A stretch of 37,968 nt of DNA. Source: an uncultured Collinsella sp. Its GTDB lineage: Bacteria; Actinomycetota; Coriobacteriia; Coriobacteriales; Coriobacteriaceae. The stretch lies in contig UQMO01000021.1 of NCBI GenBank assembly GCA_900542125.1, forward strand, positions 1 to 37,968, read 5' to 3'. Both the position numbers and the translations under genes were made by a program. Every line of letters starts with the position of its first letter. Positions within the stretch are counted from its first letter, which is position 1. The notes under the pieces were generated by a model that saw only the letters and a list, made by a program, of their open reading frames with translations, did not search any database and was not told the origin of the DNA. Of this stretch, positions 33,014 to 37,968 are shown piece by piece.

Positions 33014-34420
33014 ATGCGCCAAAACGGATCCAACTTAAACGGGCGTTCGGGTGCGCGTCCGACGGCGCGCCGCGACCTGGGGCAGCTGCCCAGCGGTCAG
33101 CGCAAGCGTCACCGTAAGCCCGGCGCGATGTATCTCAACCATAGCCGCGGCTTTAGCGATCGCAGCGCGCGCATCGGCAACAGCCGCACACCCCGTCGTT
33201 CGTCTCGCCTGCCCTATGCGCTCATCGCCGTGGGCTGTGCGCTCGTGCTGTTTATCGCTGCCGTCGTGGGCTACGTCAACCGCAGTGTGGACGTGGATCT
33301 CAACGGCCAGAAGACCGCGGTGCGTGTGGGCTCTACGCTGCAGAATCTCATCGATGACCAGGAGTTGACTGACACCTACGACGCAGGCGACCTGCTGGCC
33401 GTTGATGACAGCGTGCTCAAGCGCCATGGGGGCGAAAAGCTGTCGGTGAAGGTCGACGGCAAGCGCGTGAAGCAGGGTAAATGGGATAGCCGCGAACTTG
33501 AGGGCGGCGAGAAGGTGACGGTCAAGGATGGCCGTAACACCTACGAGAAGCACGAGGTTCAGGCTACGGTTATCGAGCCCAAGCTCAAGGTCGAGGGTAC
33601 GGGCGCTATCGAGTATGTGCAGACATGGGGTGTCCAGGGCCGCTCCGAGGTGTGGATTGGTGAGCAGTCGGGCAAGACGCAAGACCGCGGCGAGGTTGTG
33701 CCCGCCACCGATTGCGTTGTTGCGTGCGCCAGCGTGGCGCCCAAGGGCAACAAAAAGTACGTGGCGCTGACGTTTGACGAGGGTCCGAGCGGCGCTACCA
33801 AGCAGATCTTGCAGGTGCTCAAGGAAAAGGGCGTTACCGCGACGTTCTTCCTTTCGGGCGATGCGGCCGAGGCCTCGCCTGCCACGGCCAAGGCGATTGT
33901 CGATGCCGGGTGCGAGATCGGATCCAACAGCTACAGCGACGATTCGCTCAAGGGTCAGGACCGTGAGGCGGTACGCGAACAGATTACGAAAGGCACCGAT
34001 GCGATTAAGTCGGCGACCGGCGTGAAGACGATGCTGCTGCGTGCTCCCTACGCTGCCTTTGACGAGCAAAACTGGATTGATGCGATGGGCCTGGTCTCCG
34101 CCGTGGTCTCGTGGAATATTGACTCGGGCGACTGGCTGCTCAACGGTGCCGACGAGCAGGTCTCGACGGTGCTCGATTCGGTGACGCCGGGCAATATCGT
34201 GCTGCTCACCGATAGAGACGAATGCGCCGAGCAGACACTCGAGGCGCTGCCGCAGATTATCGACGGCCTTGTCGCCGACGGCTACAAGATCGTGACGCTC
34301 AGCGACCTGGTCAAGACGGACACGGCATTGAGCAAAAAGCTCGCCTCGCTGACGAAGGTCGCCATGCCCAAGGGCGCCGTGTTCCCCCAACTTGCCGAGG
34401 ACGACGACGCCACAGAGTAG
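33014..34420 (+). CDS. NodB-fold (polysaccharide deacetylase-like) protein with degenerate metal site
   Basis: A 468-residue protein: basic cytoplasmic N terminus (~1-68), one transmembrane helix (~70-92), a DUF348/ubiquitin-like segment (~95-215), then a NodB homology domain (~248-435). The fold markers are present (ALTFDEGP, TATFFLSGDAA, LRAPYAAFD, SWNIDSGDW). The catalytic set is altered: the metal-binding Asp of TFDDGP is E256, the His-x3-His ligands are N305 and D309 (GSNSYSD), and the catalytic His of LLHD is T399 (LLTD). It is therefore unlikely to be an active metal-dependent deacetylase. It may bind glycans or peptidoglycan, or use a different chemistry. The stop codon TAG is also the first three bases of a REP-like unit. 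Confidence 0.88.
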   Translation: MRQNGSNLNGRSGARPTARRDLGQLPSGQRKRHRKPGAMYLNHSRGFSDRSARIGNSRTPRRSSRLPYALIAVGCALVLFIAAVVGYVNRSVDVDLNGQKTAVRVGSTLQNLIDDQELTDTYDAGDLLAVDDSVLKRHGGEKLSVKVDGKRVKQGKWDSRELEGGEKVTVKDGRNTYEKHEVQATVIEPKLKVEGTGAIEYVQTWGVQGRSEVWIGEQSGKTQDRGEVVPATDCVVACASVAPKGNKKYVALTFDEGPSGATKQILQVLKEKGVTATFFLSGDAAEASPATAKAIVDAGCEIGSNSYSDDSLKGQDREAVREQITKGTDAIKSATGVKTMLLRAPYAAFDEQNWIDAMGLVSAVVSWNIDSGDWLLNGADEQVSTVLDSVTPGNIVLLTDRDECAEQTLEALPQIIDGLVADGYKIVTLSDLVKTDTALSKKLASLTKVAMPKGAVFPQLAEDDDATE

Positions 34421-34457
34421 TCATTGGGCAGTCGTTTAAGAACGTCCCCAATGACTA
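34418..34457. repeat. REP-like GGGGAC palindrome, single unit
   Basis: Arms TAGTCATTGGG (34418-34428) and CCCAATGACTA (34447-34457) are perfectly complementary over 11 bp; the loop carries TTTAAGAACGTC. The unit starts with the stop codon of the deacetylase-like gene and may also end its transcript. Confidence 0.85.
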
Positions 34458-34534
34458 TGTCACGGATGCGTCAGCGTTTGGTATGCCTGCAATGTGCAGC
34501 GCATAAAATCGATGCCGCAGGGCGATGCTGATGC

Positions 34535-34540
34535 TATAGT
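34535..34540 (+). promoter_or_regulatory. Extended -10 promoter of the mgtE leader
   Basis: TGC-TATAGT (TG at 34532-34533, hexamer 34535-34540) is an extended -10, about 210 bases before mgtE. The -35 is not evident. Transcription from here would give a long 5' UTR of ~200 nt. Confidence 0.5.
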
Positions 34541-34546
34541 TACTGC

Positions 34547-34732
34547 GGTTAATGAGGGTCAAGAGAAAGGTTACAGGTGAAATCCAAACCTCGACCATAC
34601 AGTCGATGACCCCATGCAGGTGCTTTTTGCGCATGCACGGGGTGTGAGCGTCGAGCGGCGTGCCGCCCGCGCATGCGTATACATATCCAGAAGCCCCCGG
34701 ACGCCGCACGCGCGGCCGCATCCGGAGGAATT
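34547..34732 (+). ncRNA. Structured mgtE leader, candidate cis-regulatory RNA
   Basis: Successive hairpins are visible: TCGAC/GTCGA (34591-34595 with 34602-34606); ACCCC-a-TGCA with TGCA-c-GGGGT (34609-34618 with 34634-34643); and CCGGA with TCCGG (34697-34701 with 34721-34725), enclosing CGCCGC/GCGG, directly abutting the Shine-Dalgarno GGAGG (34724-34728). GCGGCGT (34655-34661) is also perfectly complementary to ACGCCGC (34701-34707), a pairing that would break the last hairpin. Mutually exclusive pairings next to a ribosome site suggest translational switching. It does not match the M-box (ykoK) Mg2+ riboswitch consensus as I know it. The structure and any metal response are inferred. Confidence 0.45.
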
Positions 34733-34765
34733 ATGATGGGGAGCACCATTGAATTATCTGAGTGA
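34733..34765 (+). CDS. 10-codon upstream ORF overlapping the mgtE start
   Basis: ATG 34733 lies 4 nt after a consensus GGAGG and encodes MMGSTIELSE before TGA 34763-34765. It is out of frame with mgtE and overlaps the first five to six mgtE codons. Its stop ends 1 nt before an in-frame mgtE ATG (34767). The best Shine-Dalgarno of the region thus serves this tiny ORF rather than mgtE, which suggests a coupling or attenuation role. Whether it is translated is unknown. Confidence 0.45.
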   Translation: MMGSTIELSE

Positions 34766-36593
34766 GATGCTCAAATTGCCGGTCTTGGACGTCGATGGCG
34801 AAAAGCTCGGCGTTGTGAACGATTTTGGCATTGCTACCGGCGAAGTTTTTCCGCACGTGACGTCGCTCGCGTTCCGCGGACCCGGCAAGACGCCGTTTAT
34901 GATCAGCTGGCGCAAATGGGTCGACCGTATCGACGAGACGGGTGTACACCTTAAGACGTCGGCCACCGAAATCCGTTTTTCGTACCTGCAGCCGACCGAA
35001 CTCTTGCTTGCCCGCGACGTGCTCAACAAGCAGATTGTCGACACGCAGGGCATGAAGGTCGTGCGCGTAAACGACATCAAGTTTTCCATGTCGGGCGAAA
35101 ATCAGCTGCGCCTGCTGGGCGCCGAGGTCGGTGCCCGCGGTCTGCTACGCGCCATCAGCCCCGCGCTCGAGCATATCGTCGAAGGCTTTATGAAGCACCT
35201 GGGCAAGCCGCTCAGTGAGGACATCATCGCTTGGTCCTACATGGACCTGCTCGACCGCTCGACCAAGAACATTCAACTCTCGGTGTCGCACAAGACGCTC
35301 GGCGAGCTGCACCCTGCCGACATCGCCGACATTATCGAGCAGCTCGACCCGCGCCTACGTGCGCAGGTGTTTGCGCAGCTCGATACTGCCCAGGCCGCCG
35401 AGGCCATCTCGGAGTTCGATGACGACGAGCTTATGACCGAGATGCTCGAGGGCCTGTCCGACACGGACGCATCGTCGATGCTGGCCATGATGGACCCGGA
35501 CGATGCAGCCGACCTGATCGACGAGCTCGATTACGAGAAGGCCGAGAAGCTTCTGCGCCTGATGGGCGTCAAGGAGGAGAAGGCGATTCGTAACCTGCTG
35601 GGGTATGAGGACAACACCGCCGGCCGCATCATGACCTCGGAGTTTGTCTCCCTGCCCGCCACGGCGACGGTCGGTGACGCCATCGAGGCAATCCGCCAAC
35701 TCGACGAGGACTTCGAGAGCGTCTACTACGTCTACACCGAGGATCCGAGCGGCATGCTGACGGGTGTGCTTTCGCTACGCACGCTGATCGTGGCCGACCG
35801 CGACGCCACGCTGGGCCAGCTTGCCTATCGCGACCTGGTCTATGTGTCGCCCGACGAGGACCAGGAAGACGTAACGGACGAGATGACCAAGTACGACCTG
35901 GTCGCCATCCCCGTCTGCGACGAGAACCGCCACATCCTGGGTATCGTGACCTTCGACGACGCTATGGACGTTATCGCCGAGGAGCACCAGGAGGACCTGC
36001 AGATCGCCGGCATCGGCTCGGGCGACAGCGCATCGGACGACTCGACGAACGTGCTCAGCTGGTTCGTGCATCGTCAGTACTGGGTTGCCGTGTGGGGTAT
36101 CGCCTCGTGCATTATGGCGACGGTGCTGGGGACGGCGCTCGGCTCTGCGCACCTGGTGGTGTTTCCCATGTGCGCCATGCCGCTCGTGCTGCTGGCCGCC
36201 TCGCGCATGGTGTCGTTCGTCAAGAACTACTTTCTCGAGTACGACGGCCACGACGACGAGCCCAAGCCGTACCTGGGATTCTTCTTCCAGAGCACGGGCA
36301 TGGGCCTGATCTTGTCGCTCGTGACCTACCTGTGTGCGCAGCTGGTGCGCACCGCCGCGTTCCCCGATGCCCCCATGTTCGAGGAGCTGCTCTTTACCGG
36401 TTGCTTTAACATCGCGGCCATCATCTGCCTGGTCAGCAACATGAGCGCCGTGATTTATCTGATGGTGCTGTTCTGGCGCGACGAGCACGACCTCAATACG
36501 TCGGGTACCGCCATGAACGTCATTGCCGTCATGATCTCGTGTGTGGCGTACTGCACCGCTGCGGTGTTGCTCACCATGTCGGTCATGGGATAG
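34749..36593 (+). CDS. mgtE: MgtE-family Mg2+ channel/transporter with N-terminal PRC barrel
   Basis: A 614-residue inner-membrane Mg2+ channel. Residues ~1-75 form a PRC-barrel domain (YLSEMLKLPVLDVDGEKLGVVNDF); ~180-285 the MgtE_N helical superhelix (LHPADIADIIEQLDPRLRAQVF, DPDDAADLIDELDYEKAEKLL); ~290-414 a CBS pair (GRIMTSEFVSL...); ~438-614 five transmembrane helices with the MgtE pore. In characterised MgtE the N and CBS domains sense cytosolic Mg2+ and close the pore. The PRC part is extra relative to Thermus MgtE. Start TTG 34749 is preferred because GGGGAG is 5 nt upstream and YLSE is conserved at PRC starts; ATG 34767 is an alternative. Followed after 8 nt by an NRMT-like transporter gene. 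Confidence 0.9.
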   Translation: MNYLSEMLKLPVLDVDGEKLGVVNDFGIATGEVFPHVTSLAFRGPGKTPFMISWRKWVDRIDETGVHLKTSATEIRFSYLQPTELLLARDVLNKQIVDTQGMKVVRVNDIKFSMSGENQLRLLGAEVGARGLLRAISPALEHIVEGFMKHLGKPLSEDIIAWSYMDLLDRSTKNIQLSVSHKTLGELHPADIADIIEQLDPRLRAQVFAQLDTAQAAEAISEFDDDELMTEMLEGLSDTDASSMLAMMDPDDAADLIDELDYEKAEKLLRLMGVKEEKAIRNLLGYEDNTAGRIMTSEFVSLPATATVGDAIEAIRQLDEDFESVYYVYTEDPSGMLTGVLSLRTLIVADRDATLGQLAYRDLVYVSPDEDQEDVTDEMTKYDLVAIPVCDENRHILGIVTFDDAMDVIAEEHQEDLQIAGIGSGDSASDDSTNVLSWFVHRQYWVAVWGIASCIMATVLGTALGSAHLVVFPMCAMPLVLLAASRMVSFVKNYFLEYDGHDDEPKPYLGFFFQSTGMGLILSLVTYLCAQLVRTAAFPDAPMFEELLFTGCFNIAAIICLVSNMSAVIYLMVLFWRDEHDLNTSGTAMNVIAVMISCVAYCTAAVLLTMSVMG

Positions 36594-36601
36594 GTGGTCG
36601 C

Positions 36602-37864
36602 GTGCAAAACACGAAGCAAAAGCCGAGCACCAAGCAAAAGCTAACCATTGCGGCCATCTTTGGCGCCATGGGCCCCGGTCTGCTGGCGGCGCTTTCGGGT
36701 AATGACGCCGGCGGTATCGCCACGTATTCCAGTGCGGGCGCCAGCTATGGCTACAAGATGCTGTGGATGCTTCCCGTCATGACCGTGCTGCTTATCGTGA
36801 CGCAGGAGACTGCGGCGCGTTGCGGTTGTGTCACGGGTAAGGGCCTGGCTTCGCTCATCCGCGAGCGCTTTGGCGTGCGCAAGAGCGTGCTCGCCATGGC
36901 GGCGCTGCTGATTGCAAACACGGCTGTGACCATCTCGGAGTTCGCGGGTATCGCGAGTGGCCTTGCGCTCTTTGGCGTTCCGGCGAGCATATCGCTGCCG
37001 TTGGTGGCGCTGCTGGTGTGGATGCTTACCATGTCGGGCAGCTTCCAGCGCATCGAGAAGATTTTGCTGCTGGTGAGCTGTGTGTTCGTGACCTATATCG
37101 TTGCTGCATTTATGGCTGGCCCCAACTGGGGTGAGGTCGCGGTCGATTTGGTCGTGCCCAATATTCAAAACGATCCCAACTACGTGTCGCTCGTGGTCGC
37201 AACGATTGGTACCACCATTGCGCCGTGGATGATCTTCCTGGCGCAGAATAACGTGGTCGATAAGAACGCGGGCGAGGACGATATCGTGCTGCAGCGTATC
37301 GATACCGTAAGCGGCTCGATCGCTGCCGATATCATCGCCGGCTTCATTATCATCACGACCGGTACGGTGCTATTCCCGGCGGGCATCCAGATTAGCGATG
37401 CTGCCGACGCCGCCCGCGCGCTGGAGCCCATTGCGGGTCAGTGGTCCACGGTGCTGTTCGCCTCGGGCCTGGTCGCCGCGAGCTTCTTGGCCGCTTGCGT
37501 GCTGCCGGGCGTTACGTCCAGCGCCATCTGCGAGGCATTTGGCTGGGAGCGCGGTGCCGATCGCAGCTGGGACGAGGCTCCGGTCTATCGCGGCATCATT
37601 ACGGCCATCATTGGCATCTCGGCGGTGTTGGTGCTTATGCCCGGTGTCGATCTGTTCCAGATTATGATGACTTCGCAGGTCATTAACGGCGTGTTGCTGC
37701 CCGTGGTCCTGGTGTTCCAGGTGCTGATTGCAGCCGACCGTCATATTATGGGTGCCAACCGCAACGGTCGCGTGTGGAACGTGCTTACATGGGCGACCAT
37801 CGGCGTGATTACGGTGCTCACGGTCGTCATGTTTGTCCTGCAGGCGATGGGCTATGGCGCGTAG
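36602..37864 (+). CDS. Nramp-related (NRMT-like) divalent metal / Mg2+ transporter
   Basis: A 420-residue protein with the eleven-helix Nramp layout. The metal site departs from the Nramp norm: in helix 1 the DPGN motif is D35-A-G-G38, and in helix 6 the MPH-type motif is A207-P-W209 (TTIAPWMIFLAQ). Losing the Asn and the thioether Met removes the ligands that select Mn2+/Fe2+. This is the pattern described for NRMTs, Nramp-related Mg2+ transporters found in Clostridia and in Coriobacteria such as Eggerthella. Its position directly behind mgtE supports Mg2+ or Mn2+/Mg2+ uptake. The GTG start at 36602 has AGGTGG upstream and lies 8 nt after the mgtE stop; in-frame sequence further upstream overlaps the end of mgtE and reads as non-family. 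Confidence 0.87.
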   Translation: MQNTKQKPSTKQKLTIAAIFGAMGPGLLAALSGNDAGGIATYSSAGASYGYKMLWMLPVMTVLLIVTQETAARCGCVTGKGLASLIRERFGVRKSVLAMAALLIANTAVTISEFAGIASGLALFGVPASISLPLVALLVWMLTMSGSFQRIEKILLLVSCVFVTYIVAAFMAGPNWGEVAVDLVVPNIQNDPNYVSLVVATIGTTIAPWMIFLAQNNVVDKNAGEDDIVLQRIDTVSGSIAADIIAGFIIITTGTVLFPAGIQISDAADAARALEPIAGQWSTVLFASGLVAASFLAACVLPGVTSSAICEAFGWERGADRSWDEAPVYRGIITAIIGISAVLVLMPGVDLFQIMMTSQVINGVLLPVVLVFQVLIAADRHIMGANRNGRVWNVLTWATIGVITVLTVVMFVLQAMGYGA

Positions 37865-37877
37865 CACCTCTTTTGGA

Positions 37878-37918
37878 CTCTAAACAGGCCGCAGCCATGA
37901 GCTGCGGCCTTTGTTAGA
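37878..37918 (+). terminator. Rho-independent terminator after the mgtE-NRMT operon
   Basis: AGGCCGCAGC (37886-37895), loop CATGA, GCTGCGGCCT (37901-37910), then TTGTT. Outer bases CTCTAA / TTAGAG extend the pairing imperfectly. Beyond it, 37936-37950 is a short GGCGCGC-A-GCGCGCC palindrome; nothing else is seen in the last 50 bases. Confidence 0.9.
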
Positions 37919-37968
37919 GGCTTTAGCCTGTGCGGGGCGCGCAGCGCGCCGCATCAGAAACCACCCGC

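Noticed and set aside
34552..34647. A 31-codon leader ORF in the mgtE 5' region
   Set aside because: It is open and starts near the expected transcript start but has no Shine-Dalgarno and no Pro/acidic codon pattern like known Mg2+ leader peptides. It remains possible only if the mRNA is leaderless.
34547..34732. M-box (ykoK) riboswitch
   Set aside because: The conserved strings of that class that I know are not found, despite the expected location upstream of mgtE.

Overview
The window looks like a high-GC Gram-positive gut actinobacterium, most likely Coriobacteriia and Collinsella-like. This is inferred from GC-rich coding sequence, an LPXTG-anchored adhesin built from pilin-type isopeptide domains, an Ech-type hydrogenase, an NRMT-like transporter and abundant GGGGAC-type palindromic repeats. 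The taxonomy rests on gene content only. Bases 1-27 are not genomic: they are a Nextera/Tn5 sequencing adapter, so the first gene is cut by a contig end.

Layout. 28-1172: 3' part of an Old Yellow Enzyme-type Fe-S flavin reductase. 1613-2017: orphan double-HTH protein. 2199-7792: five-gene operon for a membrane-bound group 4 [NiFe] hydrogenase (Ech order A-F, with the NuoL-like and NuoH-like subunits fused). 8272-15582: a 2436-residue von Willebrand A adhesin with 13 predicted isopeptide domains and an LPATG anchor, flanked on both sides by copies of a long nested-palindrome element. 16180-17951 (minus): NarL-type two-component system, divergent from a three-gene ABC-2 exporter (18150-21477). 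21731-25119: MacB/FtsX-type ABC pair. 25238-25882: methyltransferase. 26162-27367: DUF362 ferredoxin-like protein. 27500-28465 (minus): membrane-anchored alpha/beta hydrolase, divergent from a hemolysin III family gene. 29444-31660: CNNM/CorC protein and a free-standing cyanophycin-synthetase N-domain-like protein. 31797-32941: YtxH and PRC-barrel pair. 33014-34420: NodB-fold protein that has lost its metal ligands. 34749-37864: MgtE plus an Nramp-related (NRMT-like) transporter behind a structured leader.

How the genes fit together. The hydrogenase operon would couple ferredoxin oxidation to H2 evolution and ion pumping in a fermenter; the maturation genes are not in the window. The mgtE-NRMT pair reads as a Mg2+ (divalent cation) uptake operon. 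Its leader contains mutually exclusive hairpins, one of which abuts a Shine-Dalgarno, and a 10-codon ORF overlaps the mgtE start.

The least explained material is intergenic: (1) three copies of a ~160-180 bp nested palindrome around the adhesin gene, where arm sequence changes but complementarity is kept; (2) REP-like units of about 30-40 bp with co-varying arms in three intergenic regions; (3) the mgtE leader. No tRNA, rRNA, CRISPR array or transposase was found.
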